Shown here one piece after another: positions 53,954 to 62,882 of a DNA stretch of 64,000 nucleotides. Each line of letters opens with the position of its first letter. The stretch's first letter is position 1. The notes under the pieces are model-generated. The model made no database searches and was not told the DNA's origin. It saw only the letters and a program-made list of their open reading frames with translations. Made by a program: the position numbers and the translations under genes. Location: NCBI RefSeq assembly GCF_022695595.1, contig NZ_CP074380.1:3422001-3486000 (forward strand), given 5' to 3'. This stretch comes from Streptomyces sp. MST-110588. Lineage in GTDB: Bacteria; Actinomycetota; Actinomycetes; Streptomycetales; Streptomycetaceae.

Positions 53954-54555
53954 TAACCCTCGCCGACGGTCGCCAGCAGTCCGCGGGTGAGCCGGGTCAT
54001 GGCTGCCACCAGGACCTCGCGGGGCTGGTCCGGGCGGTCCAGCCACCACAGGGCGAGGCCGTACAGGGAGCTGCGGATCGCCTCGCCCAGCGGTTCCAGT
54101 TCTTCCTCCGGGATCCCGGGGGCGAACTCCCGCAGCAGGGCCATGTCGGTCTCACGCTGTCGGCGTTGCAGTTCGCGGTGGAATTCCTGCACCTCGGGGT
54201 CGCCGGTGGTGTCCCGGAACAGCAGCCGCCAGGTGTACGGGCTGCTCTGGACGTACCCGAACCACGCCTCGTACATGGCGCGCATCCGGGTGTCGAGATC
54301 GCCCGCGCCGTGCAGCAGCCGGCTCATGGGGGCGGCTGCCAGTTCGTCGCGGTGGCGTTCGAGCAGGGACAGGTGGAGTTCCTGTTTGGAGTCGAAGTAC
54401 CGGTAGAGCATCGGCTTGCTCAGGCCGGACTCGGCCGCGATGTCGCCGATGGTCGTGCCCGCGTAGCCGCGCTCGGCGAAGAGCCGGGCGGCGGTCTCCT
54501 CGATGCGGGCGCGGATCTCGGCGCGTGCGGCACGGTTGCGGTCGATTTGGCTCAT
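53953..54555 (-). CDS. TetR-family transcriptional regulator
   Basis: A 200-aa regulator. AARLFAERGYAGTTIGDIAA and SGLSKPMLYRYFDSKQELHL give an unusually clear TetR HTH. The C-terminal domain is helical (SPYTWRLLFRDTTGDPEVQE). ATG 54555 (MSQIDRNRAARAEIRARIEE) is chosen; an upstream in-frame ATG at 54603 lies inside the operator. It is divergent from the CrtA-like gene and sits beside a large palindrome. Confidence 0.92.
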   Translation of the reverse strand: MSQIDRNRAARAEIRARIEETAARLFAERGYAGTTIGDIAAESGLSKPMLYRYFDSKQELHLSLLERHRDELAAAPMSRLLHGAGDLDTRMRAMYEAWFGYVQSSPYTWRLLFRDTTGDPEVQEFHRELQRRQRETDMALLREFAPGIPEEELEPLGEAIRSSLYGLALWWLDRPDQPREVLVAAMTRLTRGLLATVGEG

Positions 54556-54584
54556 TCGCCTCGCCTCTGCGGCTACGGGAGCGG

Positions 54585-54610
54585 ATACTGTGTGGTGTAC
54601 CACGCAGTAT
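54585..54610. promoter_or_regulatory. TetR operator, 12-2-12 dyad
   Basis: Arms ATACTGTGTGGT and ACCACGCAGTAT with a GT centre; one mismatch in 12. It is centred about 42 bp from the tetR start and 60 bp from the divergent gene, so it can repress both. Confidence 0.75.
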
Positions 54611-54656
54611 ACGGGCTAGTAGCTCCGCTGGATAAAGTCGAAGAACGGGGTGCAAC

Positions 54657-55433
54657 GTGATCGTTTCCGTGCATATCGCCGATGTCGGTGTCCGCTCGGT
54701 CGCAGGTGTGCTGCGGCACCGTCCACAGCCCGGGGCACTCAAGGCGTACGGGCCTTCCGGGCTTCGATACGGCGAGACCCTGCTCACCGGCCGCATCGCT
54801 GCCGGTCCGCCCCGCCTGGTCCCGGGCCGTGCCGCCCTCCTCGCCGCCTGGGAGGACGATGCCGCGCTCGACCGCTTCCTTACCGACCACCCGCTGGCCC
54901 AGCGCCTCGCCTCCGGCTGGCACATACGGCTGCGTCCGTTGCGGATCGCCGGCTCGTGGGGCCCGATGCCCGTCGAGATCGCGCCCGAGGACGCGGCGGA
55001 AGCCGAGGCGGAGGAGCCGGTCGCCGTCCTCACCTTCGGCCGGCTGCGGCTCCGCCGGGCCGTACCGTTTCTGCGGGCCAACTCCCGGGCCGCCGGACGG
55101 GCCGCCGCCTCCCCCGGGATGATGTTCTCCGCGGCCCTGGCCCGGCCACCGCGCTTCGTCAGTACGTTCTCGGTGTGGCGCAGCGCCCGTGCGATGAACC
55201 AGTACGCGTACGGAACCGCCGAGCCGGAACACATCGACGCGGTCAAGGACGACCGCTCGCAGCCCTTCCACCACGAGAGCGCGTTCGTGCGCTTCCGCCC
55301 GTACGGGGAGTGGGGCACTCTGGACGGCCGACGGCCACTGGCGGACGCCGCGGCTGCGGTCACCGCGCGGTCCGGGGCGGCGGAGGGAGTGCGGCGGGAT
55401 GAGCGAGGGTGCCGGGGAATGCGGAGAGTATGA
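54657..55433 (+). CDS. spheroidene monooxygenase (CrtA)-like protein
   Basis: A 258-aa protein starting GTG 54657. It resembles the CrtA/DUF3291-type family: RPLRIAGSWGPMPVEI, SPGMMFSAALARPPRFVSTF and SVWRSARAMNQYAYG, the latter the characteristic family segment. CrtA oxygenates carotenoids in phototrophs; in Streptomyces the role of these relatives is unknown. It is divergent from TetR and probably repressed by it. Its last 35 bases overlap the start of the next gene. Confidence 0.75.
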   Translation: MIVSVHIADVGVRSVAGVLRHRPQPGALKAYGPSGLRYGETLLTGRIAAGPPRLVPGRAALLAAWEDDAALDRFLTDHPLAQRLASGWHIRLRPLRIAGSWGPMPVEIAPEDAAEAEAEEPVAVLTFGRLRLRRAVPFLRANSRAAGRAAASPGMMFSAALARPPRFVSTFSVWRSARAMNQYAYGTAEPEHIDAVKDDRSQPFHHESAFVRFRPYGEWGTLDGRRPLADAAAAVTARSGAAEGVRRDERGCRGMRRV

Positions 55434-55926
55434 GGGCCGCGGGAAGTATGGGAAGCGCGTTGAGTACGGACAGCGCGGGGAGTATGGACAGCGTCTTCAG
55501 CCTGGGGAGCGTCTTGAGTCCGGGGAGCGTCTTGAGCGGGTGAATCCGCCGCGGCTCTCTCCACCGACCGGTTTCAGCCATGCCGTACGGGCCGCGCCGG
55601 GTTCCACCGTGGTCTTCCTGGCCGGGCAGACCGCGCTGGACGGCGCCGGACGGATCGTCGGTGACGGCCTCGTCGAACAGTTCGAGCAGGCACTGACCAA
55701 TCTCCTGACCGCCGCCGAAGCCGCCGGGGCCGGCCCGGCCGACCTGGCCAAGCTCACCGTCTTCGCCGTGGACGTGGCCGATTACCGCCGTCAGGCGCCG
55801 GCGCTGGGGCGGGTATGGAAACGACTGGTCGGGCGTGACTACCCGGCGATGGCCGTGGTCGGGACCACCCGGCTGTGGGACGAGGCGGCGCTGGTCGAGA
55901 TCGAGGGGATCGCCGTCATCCGCTGA
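55399..55926 (+). CDS. RidA-family protein with repeat leader
   Basis: A 175-aa protein. Residues about 54-170 are a Rid domain (GFSHAVRAAPGSTVVFLAGQ, LTNLLTAAEAAGAGPADLAK, PAMAVVGTTRLWDEAALVEI), the fold that deaminates reactive enamines or imines. The Arg usually seen near the active site is absent or shifted, so activity is unclear. The first 50 residues are encoded by an 18-nt repeat and are Gly/Glu/Arg-rich. ATG 55399 overlaps the CrtA-like gene. A downstream start cannot be excluded. Confidence 0.82.
   Translation: MSEGAGECGEYEGRGKYGKRVEYGQRGEYGQRLQPGERLESGERLERVNPPRLSPPTGFSHAVRAAPGSTVVFLAGQTALDGAGRIVGDGLVEQFEQALTNLLTAAEAAGAGPADLAKLTVFAVDVADYRRQAPALGRVWKRLVGRDYPAMAVVGTTRLWDEAALVEIEGIAVIR
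55444..55533 (+). repeat. 18-nt tandem repeat, five units
   Basis: Five in-phase units (aagtatgggaagcgcgtt to gagtccggggagcgtctt) encode the leader of the RidA-like protein. Confidence 0.85.
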
Positions 55927-56075
55927 ATGCCGGGGGTGGGGCCGGGGTGGGGCCAGGTGCCGGTGCCGGGCGTGGGTTCCAGGTGCCGGATGCCGGATGC
56001 CGGGTGCCCAGGTGGCTGATGCCCGGGTGCCTCAAGGTTCAGGTGCCTCAAGGTCGGCACCCGGCGAGCGCGACC

Positions 56076-56996
56076 TCACGCCTGCGAGTTGTACTTCACC
56101 AGCGCGTCCGCGTCCCGCTCGTCCAGTTCGACGCCGAACTCCCCCGCCAGCACGGCGGGCAGTTCCTCCGGGGCCACCTGCCGGACCTCGTCCGCGTGCC
56201 CGGGGCGGCTCAGCGTCAGCTCCGTACCGATCAGCGACCGCCGCACCTCGGGTCCCGGCCGCAGCACCACCGCCCGCCGTATGAACGGCGAGCGCGGATG
56301 GGTGGAGATGTAGTGGTTGAAGACGCCGTAGTCGACCGGGAAGCGTTCCTCCGACCCGAAGGCGTACACGTCGAGCCAGCCGTCCTCGCGGGCGGAGCGC
56401 AGCACCCACGGTCCCTGTCCGGGCCCCTGCTCCCGTACGAGGCCGAATGTCCAGACGCCCTGCCGGGACTCGACGCCTTCGCGCAGCGGGAGCGGGGCAA
56501 GCAGCGCCTCGCCGCCGAAGCCGACGTCGGTGATCCACTCGCCACCGTCCGCGCCGTCTCCGCCGTCTCCGCCGTCTCCGCCCTCCCCGCCGTCCCGGCC
56601 GCCCCCATTACCCCAGCCGCCCCTGCTGTCCCGGAATGTCACCTTCAGCAGCGCATGGGTGACCGGGCGGAGCTTGCTCTCGCCCATACGGACCCGGGCG
56701 GCCAGGCCCGTGACCCGGAAGCCGAGACGTTCCAGGGCCGCCGCGTACAGGAGGTTCTGCTCGTAGCAGTAACCGCCGCGCCGCCGGCCGACCAGCTTCT
56801 CCTGGAGGGCTTCCAGGTCCAGGACGATCGGCCGCCCCAGTACGACATCGAGGTTCTCGAAGGGGATCGCGGCAACGTGCGCGGCGTGCACCGCCCGGAG
56901 GGTGTCCGGCGTCGGCTCGCGGTCCCCCTCGTAGCCGATACGGGCGAGGTAGGCGTCGAGATCCAGCCGTTCCCCGCCCCACACGGACTCGGTCAT
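56076..56996 (-). CDS. arylamine N-acetyltransferase
   Basis: A 306-aa NAT that acetylates arylamines, hydrazines or amine-bearing natural products with acetyl-CoA. Catalytic Cys in RRGGYCYEQNLLYAAAL, His in LRPVTHALLKVTF and Asp in EWITDVGFGGEA, in the right order. RIGYEGDREPTPDTLRAVHA and IPFENLDVVLGRPI are canonical. Between His and Asp an insert of about 25 residues is a Gly/Asp-rich repeat. ATG 56996 is chosen over open leader sequence. Confidence 0.92.
   Translation of the reverse strand: MTESVWGGERLDLDAYLARIGYEGDREPTPDTLRAVHAAHVAAIPFENLDVVLGRPIVLDLEALQEKLVGRRRGGYCYEQNLLYAAALERLGFRVTGLAARVRMGESKLRPVTHALLKVTFRDSRGGWGNGGGRDGGEGGDGGDGGDGADGGEWITDVGFGGEALLAPLPLREGVESRQGVWTFGLVREQGPGQGPWVLRSAREDGWLDVYAFGSEERFPVDYGVFNHYISTHPRSPFIRRAVVLRPGPEVRRSLIGTELTLSRPGHADEVRQVAPEELPAVLAGEFGVELDERDADALVKYNSQA
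56552..56590 (-). repeat. 9-nt repeat encoding Gly/Asp loop
   Basis: GCCGTCTCC is repeated on the plus strand and encodes the GGDGGDGGDG-like insert of the NAT protein. Confidence 0.75.
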
Positions 56997-57148
56997 GACA
57001 TGTCCCGTTTCCTGTTTCCTGGTCGTCATTTGCTGCTTCGTGTACGGCTTCGCTGAGTACGCCGAGTACACCGGGTACGCCGAGTACGCACATGCGACCG
57101 CTTGTGCGATGCGTCAACGTCAATGTCAACATCAACGTCCCCGAAACC

Positions 57149-58832
57149 CTACGAGAAGGACACGGACCGCCGCACCGCCCCGGCTCCGCACACCGTCCCC
57201 GTCAGCATCACCAGCGCGAGCGCGGTGACCAGCAGTGGCGGGAGCGCGGCCGGCTGCCCCGCGAGCCGGGTGGCGCCCATGTAGTCCAGCGGTGCCAGAC
57301 CGTTGGCGACGGCGTACCACAACGGCAGGTACAGGGCCTGGAAGAGCCGGTGCGTACGGGAGAGGGAGCCCAGCGCAAGCGCCAGCGAGGGGATGAACAG
57401 CGCGCCGCCACACCAGGACGCCACACCTGGCCAGTCCGCCGCCGCCACGAGCCGTACGAGCGGTGCGGCGCCGGCCACCGCGGTCAGCAGGAACCCGGCC
57501 CCCATTCCGCCAGCGCGCGACGGCGTACCGACGGATACGCGCCGAGCAGGGCCTGCACACCGTTTTCATGGCTCTGGGTCCCCAGCCGGGACCAGATCAG
57601 TACGGGCCAGATCCAGGCCGCGGGGAGCACCACCCGTACCGCTCCGGCGCCGGGCACCAGCAGCCCGGCGAGCGTGATCACCGCGGCGCCCGCCCACCAC
57701 CACCAGGCGACGCCCTGGAGAAGGATGCGCAGCTCACCGAAGAGCAGCCGCTGCCCGGCCGTGTGCCATGCCGGTCCGACCGGATGCACCGCCAATGCGT
57801 TGGTGCGCGCCACCGATCCGTCTGTACGCCATGCCGATGCGCTCGTACGCCACACCGATCCGCCGGACTCGCCCGGTTCACCCAAGCCGTACGACTCCCT
57901 CAAGCCATACGACTGCTCCAAGCCGTGCGACTGCTCCAGGCCGTACGACTCCCCCGCGCCGCCGCCCCGCAAGCCCCCGCGCGCCGGATCGAACCGCCCG
58001 AACCACAGCACCGGCAGCAACGCCACCACCGCCGCCGCCAGCACCACCGCCAGCCGGCTCAGTACGAACCCGGTGTCCGGCGTAAACCCGTGCCACTCGA
58101 ATGTGTGCAGCGGTTCATCAAGGTAGGTGAATCCCAGACTGAACTCGCCCTTGGCACCGCCGTGCTGGGCGATCAGGTCGTCCCGCATGGTCCCGAGAGC
58201 GCCCCGCAAACCGATGCCGCCGAGCGGCGCGTCGGGCCGCTGCCCGCCCAGCACCAGCGCCATCCAGCAGAAGAACCACAGCACGTTGCCCAGTCCGCCG
58301 CGCAGCACGGGGACCGCCTCGGACAACAGCGCCACGGCGGCGGTCACCACCATCAGCGGCAGCGTGATCAGCACGAAGGGCTGGAGCAGCGCGACCACGT
58401 CGACGGCCGTGGCCTCCCCCGGGCGAGCTGCATGACCAGCGCGGTCACCACCAGCACGGCCACCATCGAGGCGAGCACCAGCACATTGCTCAACAGCTTG
58501 GCCGCGAGGTAGGCGGTGGTCCGCAGCGGCGTGGCGGCCAGCAGCCGCCCGACGCCGGACCGTTCGTCCCGGGCCAGTGCGTTGCGTACGACGTAGAAAC
58601 CGCCGAGCGAGAGCCACAGGGCTCCGGCCAGCGCGGTGGCCACGCCGACGTACGCGCTGTTGTACGTGCCCCGGAATTCACCTATCTGGAGGATGACCCA
58701 ATGCGAGTCGGGCTTCGGTACAGCCAGATAGCCCAGGCCCACGGCGGCCAGCAGCGTCACGGCGTACGCGGGCCGCCGCACCCGGTCCCGGAAGTCGCCC
58801 AGAGCGAGGCCGCCGAGTGCGTACGCCCTCAC
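57149..58832 (-). pseudogene. ABC-2 type permease, two apparent frameshifts
   Basis: A membrane protein of about 560 aa if repaired. N-part (GDFRDRVRRPAYAVTLLAAV, SLGGFYVVRNALARDERSGV) in one frame; middle (LLQPFVLITLPLMVVTAAVA, VGPAWHTAGQRLLFGELRIL, ARGGLRGGGAGESYGLEQSH with repeated SYGL segments) in a second; end (GAGFLLTAVAGAAPLVRLVA and following) in a third. Each join needs one extra C: in the five-C run 58416-58420 and in 57495-57499 (plus strand). GTG 58832 overlaps the stop of the ABC ATPase gene (GTGA), so the pair is co-translated. The substrate is unknown. Confidence 0.8.
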
Positions 58833-59866
58833 CGGGTCACCGCCGTCCGCGTCGCCCCCGCCGCCCGAGTCGCCCCCGTCGTCCGAGTAACCCCTGCCGT
58901 CCCCCGCATCTCCGCCATTCCCGCCGCCCCCGTCATCCCTCGACGCGCGCCACCGGTGTCCCCTTTCGTGTAAGCGCCCCCTTTCCTGTAAGCGTCCCCG
59001 CCCGCGTACGTATGGATCACCGCGAGATAGGCGTCCTCAAGGTCGGGCGTCAGTTCTGCGGCCCCCTCATAAGGCCGCTCCGGGGACAGCAGCCGGATAC
59101 GTATCCCTTCCGCCGTACGTACCATCCGACTCACCACGTAGCGTGCCTGCACGGCCGCCACGTCCTCCGGCCCCACGAGCACCTCCCACACCTGCCCCGC
59201 CACCTCGCGCAGCAGTTCCTCGGGCGTGCCGCGGCGCAGCAGCCGGCCGCCCGCCACGACGGCGATGTCCCCGGCGACCGACTCGATGTCGGAGACGATA
59301 TGGGTGGAGAGCATCACCACGCGGTCGGCGGCCAGTTCGCTGAGCAGGTTGCGCAGCCGTACCCGTTCCTGCGGGTCCAGTCCGGCGGTCGGCTCGTCCA
59401 CGACGATCACCCGCGGGTCGGCGAGCAGCGCCTGCGCGATGCCGACCCGGCGCAGCATGCCGCCGGAGTACTTGCCCAGCGGTCGCTTGCCCGCCTCGGT
59501 CAGGTTGACCAGCTCCAGCAGCTCCTGGATACGGGCGCGTGCCGCGCGGGCCGGGACCCCCTTGGCGGCGGCGAGGTAGGACAGGAACTCCCGTGCCGTC
59601 AGGTTCGGGTACACGCCGAAGTCCTGCGGGAGGTAGCCCAGGGCGGCGCGCAGCGCGCCGGGCCGCCGGGTCACGTCGGCACCCTCGTACAGGAGTTGGC
59701 CGGAGGTGGGGCGGGTGACCGTGGCGGCGATCCGCATCAGGGAGGACTTGCCCGCGCCGTTGGGGCCGAGCAGCCCGATCATGCCCGGCCCCAGGCGCAG
59801 GGTCATGCCGTCCACGGCACGCTTGCCGCCGCGGTAGACCTTGGTGACGTCGACGAGTTCGAGCAC
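58829..59866 (-). CDS. ABC transporter ATP-binding protein
   Basis: A 345-aa ATPase. GTG 59866 (VLELVDVTKVYRGGKRAVDG). Walker A GLLGPNGAGKSSLMRI, Q-loop LGYLPQDFGVYPNLT, signature KYSGGMLRRVGIAQALL, Walker B VIVVDEPTAGLDPQ and H-loop STHIVSD. After residue about 220 comes a DUF4162-like segment and then a Gly/Thr/Arg-rich tail with GATRAAGATRTA repeats, which is unusual. It overlaps the permease gene; the lipoprotein gene is two bases upstream. Confidence 0.93.
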   Translation of the reverse strand: MLELVDVTKVYRGGKRAVDGMTLRLGPGMIGLLGPNGAGKSSLMRIAATVTRPTSGQLLYEGADVTRRPGALRAALGYLPQDFGVYPNLTAREFLSYLAAAKGVPARAARARIQELLELVNLTEAGKRPLGKYSGGMLRRVGIAQALLADPRVIVVDEPTAGLDPQERVRLRNLLSELAADRVVMLSTHIVSDIESVAGDIAVVAGGRLLRRGTPEELLREVAGQVWEVLVGPEDVAAVQARYVVSRMVRTAEGIRIRLLSPERPYEGAAELTPDLEDAYLAVIHTYAGGDAYRKGGAYTKGDTGGARRGMTGAAGMAEMRGTAGVTRTTGATRAAGATRTAVTR

Positions 59867-59868
59867 GG

Positions 59869-60405
59869 TCAGCCCCTCCCGCGCAGCTTGGTCGGCTCGC
59901 CGTCGCGCAGCACGGTGACGCCGCGGGGCACCTCCACCTTGAAACGGGCGTCGCAGATGGCGATGCCGGAGCAGCCCGCCTCCAGGTCGAGCGTGCCGTC
60001 CTTCAGTTCCCACCGCAGGTGCTCGCTGCCGGACTTGGCCTCGAACCAGCGGGTGACCTTGACGTCCTTACGGTCCGCGGCGACCAGGTCGGCCGGAATC
60101 TCGTGTGTCTTGACGTCCAGGGTCCGGCCGCTGAAGGCGAAGGTCTTCACGGCGGGATCGGCGTTCTTGGCGTCCACGGAGCAGCCGGTGGCGGCGACGG
60201 CCACCAGGGCGACCAGGGCGCCGGCCAGGGCCGCACGGGGCTTGGTGGCACGGGGCTTGGTGGCACGGGGCTTGGTGATATGGGGCTTGGTGATATGGGG
60301 CGTGGTGGCACGCACCTTCGCGGTACCGGGCTCGGCGGCACGGGCTTTTGCGGTGGAGACCATGGTGCTACGGGGCTTGTCGCTACAGGTCCTGAACGTG
60401 ACCAC
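59869..60405 (-). CDS. repeat-containing lipoprotein
   Basis: A 178-aa exported protein of unknown function. GTG 60405 is supported by GGAGG five bases upstream. Residues about 34-60 are a [20 protein letters not shown] five-residue repeat (15-nt units), followed by the hydrophobic core [18 protein letters not shown] and a lipobox-like Ala-Thr-Gly-Cys. The mature part ([60 protein letters not shown]) has an adhesin-like repeat-strand pattern. It precedes the ABC genes and likely works with them. Confidence 0.75.
   Translation of the reverse strand: MVTFRTCSDKPRSTMVSTAKARAAEPGTAKVRATTPHITKPHITKPRATKPRATKPRAALAGALVALVAVAATGCSVDAKNADPAVKTFAFSGRTLDVKTHEIPADLVAADRKDVKVTRWFEAKSGSEHLRWELKDGTLDLEAGCSGIAICDARFKVEVPRGVTVLRDGEPTKLRGRG
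60234..60308 (-). repeat. 15-nt tandem repeat, five units
   Basis: Five in-phase units CACGGGGCTTGGTGG (variants TATGGGGCTTGGTGA) encode the ITKPH/ATKPR repeats before the lipoprotein signal core. Confidence 0.85.
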
Positions 60406-60557
60406 GTGATCCTCCGGAAGGTGCTGATCGGCTGCACTCCCGAGCATCCGCGGCACATGTCCGGCCTACATCTGCCGTTCGGCAGATATCGCGGCTCGGC
60501 CGGCCGGCCTTCACCGGATCGCCGGTTCGGTGAAGCGCCGACGAGCGTCTCAGGGCC

Positions 60558-61916
60558 TCAGCGCCTCAGCGGCCGGCGGCCGGCGGCCGGCAGTACGGCG
60601 CGTACCCGCCAGCCCGTCCCGTACGAGCCGTACTCCAGCCGGCCGCCCAGCGCCTCGACCCGGGCGCGCAGCGCGGCCAGCCCCGTCCCACCGGCCTGCC
60701 GCGCCCCGCTCAGCGGCCCACCGGACCTACCACCCGACGTTCCTCCGTCATCCACGACCGTCACTGCCACCGCGTCCCTCACACCACCGGCACCACCCAC
60801 ATCACGAGGACCGATGGCACCACCCACACCCGCCGCGGTCCCCACACCCGCCGCGATCCCCACATCCCCCGTGATCCCCACATCACCCGCGCCCTCATCG
60901 ACCCGCGCGACCGTCACCGTCACCCGGCCGGCCCCGGCCGCGTGCCGCCGGATGTTCGTCAGCGCCTCCAGCACGACCCGGTGCACGGCGTCCTCCGTCT
61001 CCCGCGGCAGTGCCCCCGTCAGCCCCTCCTCCAGCTCCAGTACGGTCCGTACGGCCGACCCGGCCCGTACACCGCCGCCCGTCGCGGCGAACCGTTCCAC
61101 CATCTCGGCCAGATCCGCCAGGCCGTGCACGCGGGTCGGCGGCGGCTGCCCCTCCTCGCCGCCGCCTTCGGGGTCGCGCAGCGTCCTGACCGTACGGTCC
61201 ATGGACTCCAGCGCCCGCAGTCCCGCCTCCTCCAGCCGCTCCAGCAGCTCGTCGAGCTGTTCCCGGTCGTACGCGGCGACCCGAGCGGCCTGGACCTCCA
61301 GCACGATGCCGGTCACCTCGTGCGCCACGAAGTCGTGGAGGTCCCCCGCCACTTCCAGGCGCTGATCGCGGCGGGCCTTCTCCACCGCCCGTATCCGGCG
61401 GTTCTCCAGCGTCCGCAGGTACAGGCCGGTGCCGGCCGCGCCCACCGCGGGAAAGAAGGCGAAAGCGCAGGTCAGGGCAACCGCGGAACCCGCCACGCTG
61501 GGCTCCGCGAACAGGAAGCGCAGCGGCAGGAGCACCGTCGCCGCCACCGCCAGCGCCCCCACCACCGCGGCCTGCCGGTCCGGCGCGCGCCGCACCACCC
61601 GGCCGGTCAGGACGAGCAGCGCCGGGAACTCGGCGACGGCCCACAGCCCGGCATAGGATTTCGGGCCCCGGTAGACCACGTCGACGGCCAGGGACAGGGC
61701 GAGGACCACGATCGCGGCGGTGGTCAGCGGAACGCGCCGCCACGGCCAGCGCATCGGAGCGGCGAAGACCGCCGCCGTCGCGGGAAGTGCGGCAAGGATC
61801 GCCTGGGCGGTGGTGCCGGGCCGGGCGAGCAGCGCCGGCCCCGCCACACACACGGCGGTGCTCACACACCATGTCAGCCGACGCCGTCCCGGCCCGGCAT
61901 CCCCCTCTGCCCTCAC
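60558..61916 (-). CDS. sensor histidine kinase (HisKA_3)
   Basis: About 452 aa from GTG 61916. Four to five membrane segments (residues about 15-170), then the dimer/phosphoacceptor helix VAGDLHDFVAHEVTGIVLEV (His), N box VVLEALTNIRRHAAGA and a C-terminal ATP site ending RQAGGTGLAALRARVEALGG. Between the N box and the next strand lies a Gly/Val/Ile-rich repeated insert (DVGITGDVGIAAGVG and similar). The frame is open to 62177 but the leader is low-complexity (GAGAGAHARAG), so the true start is uncertain. Downstream of and next to its response regulator. Confidence 0.85.
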   Translation of the reverse strand: MRAEGDAGPGRRRLTWCVSTAVCVAGPALLARPGTTAQAILAALPATAAVFAAPMRWPWRRVPLTTAAIVVLALSLAVDVVYRGPKSYAGLWAVAEFPALLVLTGRVVRRAPDRQAAVVGALAVAATVLLPLRFLFAEPSVAGSAVALTCAFAFFPAVGAAGTGLYLRTLENRRIRAVEKARRDQRLEVAGDLHDFVAHEVTGIVLEVQAARVAAYDREQLDELLERLEEAGLRALESMDRTVRTLRDPEGGGEEGQPPPTRVHGLADLAEMVERFAATGGGVRAGSAVRTVLELEEGLTGALPRETEDAVHRVVLEALTNIRRHAAGAGRVTVTVARVDEGAGDVGITGDVGIAAGVGTAAGVGGAIGPRDVGGAGGVRDAVAVTVVDDGGTSGGRSGGPLSGARQAGGTGLAALRARVEALGGRLEYGSYGTGWRVRAVLPAAGRRPLRR

Positions 61917-62073
61917 AACTGCCCCCGCTTTCACACCAGCACCAGTACGTGCGCCTGCACCCGAATCCGCCCCGGAACCCGCACGCGCATGCGCACCCGC
62001 GCCCGCACCCTCATCTGCACGCTCCAGCTCATGCCCCCGCCCACGCCCACGCCCCCACTCAGCCCATATCCCG

Positions 62074-62751
62074 TCACCACTGCGGACGTCCTCGCTCCGC
62101 GTATCCCATCTCCCAGGCGTGTACGGCGATCCCGACCCGGTTCCGCACCCCGAGCTTGCGCTGGATGCTGGCCACATGGGTCTTCACGGTGCCCGCCGAG
62201 ATGAACAGCTCCCGCGCGATGTCCGCGTTGGTCTTGCCGGCCGCCACCTGCCCCGCGATCTCCGTCTCCCGGTCGGTCAAGGGCTCCAGGGCCCGGGGCG
62301 CGGCGGGCCGGGCGGTGGTGACGTGCTTGAGCAGCCGGACCGTGATCGAGGGGCTGATCAGGCTGTCACCGGCCACCGCCGCCCGTACGGCCTCCACCAG
62401 CAGGGAGGGGCCGGACCGTTTCAGCAGAAAGCCGCAGGCGCCGTGGCGCAGCGCCGGGTACACGTACTCGTCGAGGTCGAAGGTGGTCACGACCACCACC
62501 CTGATCTTGCCCTTGAGCGCGGGATCGGCGCCGGAACCGGCGAGCTGGCGGGTGACCTCCAGGCCGTCCAGTCCCGGCATGCGGATGTCGACGAGCGCGA
62601 CATCGGGCCGCAGCGTACGGGCCTGGGCCAGCGCCGCCACTCCGTCCGCCGCCTCCCCGACCACCTCGATGTCCGGCTGGGCCTCAAGAATGCGCCGTAG
62701 CCCCCGGCGCACCATCTCCTGGTCGTCCGCGATCAGCACCCGAATCGTCAC
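62074..62751 (-). CDS. NarL/LuxR-type response regulator
   Basis: A 225-aa regulator, the partner of the kinase. Receiver domain: IRVLIADDQEMVRRGLRRIL, phosphoacceptor Asp in ALVDIRMPGLDGLEV, conserved Lys in GACGFLLKRSGPSLL. LuxR HTH: LTDRETEIAGQVAAGKTNAD, IARELFISAGTVKTHVASIQ. With the lipoprotein, ATPase and permease genes downstream it forms a plausible signal-transporter unit. Confidence 0.94.
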   Translation of the reverse strand: MTIRVLIADDQEMVRRGLRRILEAQPDIEVVGEAADGVAALAQARTLRPDVALVDIRMPGLDGLEVTRQLAGSGADPALKGKIRVVVVTTFDLDEYVYPALRHGACGFLLKRSGPSLLVEAVRAAVAGDSLISPSITVRLLKHVTTARPAAPRALEPLTDRETEIAGQVAAGKTNADIARELFISAGTVKTHVASIQRKLGVRNRVGIAVHAWEMGYAERGRPQW

Positions 62752-62882
62752 GACCGCTCATCCTGTCATGCGACCACCGGGCGGAAGGATCACGCCGGCC
62801 TGCCCCGCACCCCGAGTTCCCGTTCCCCTCAGCCCCGGGCTCCCCTGGCTCATCCTCGCGCCCCGGGCTCCCCGCCGCCCCC

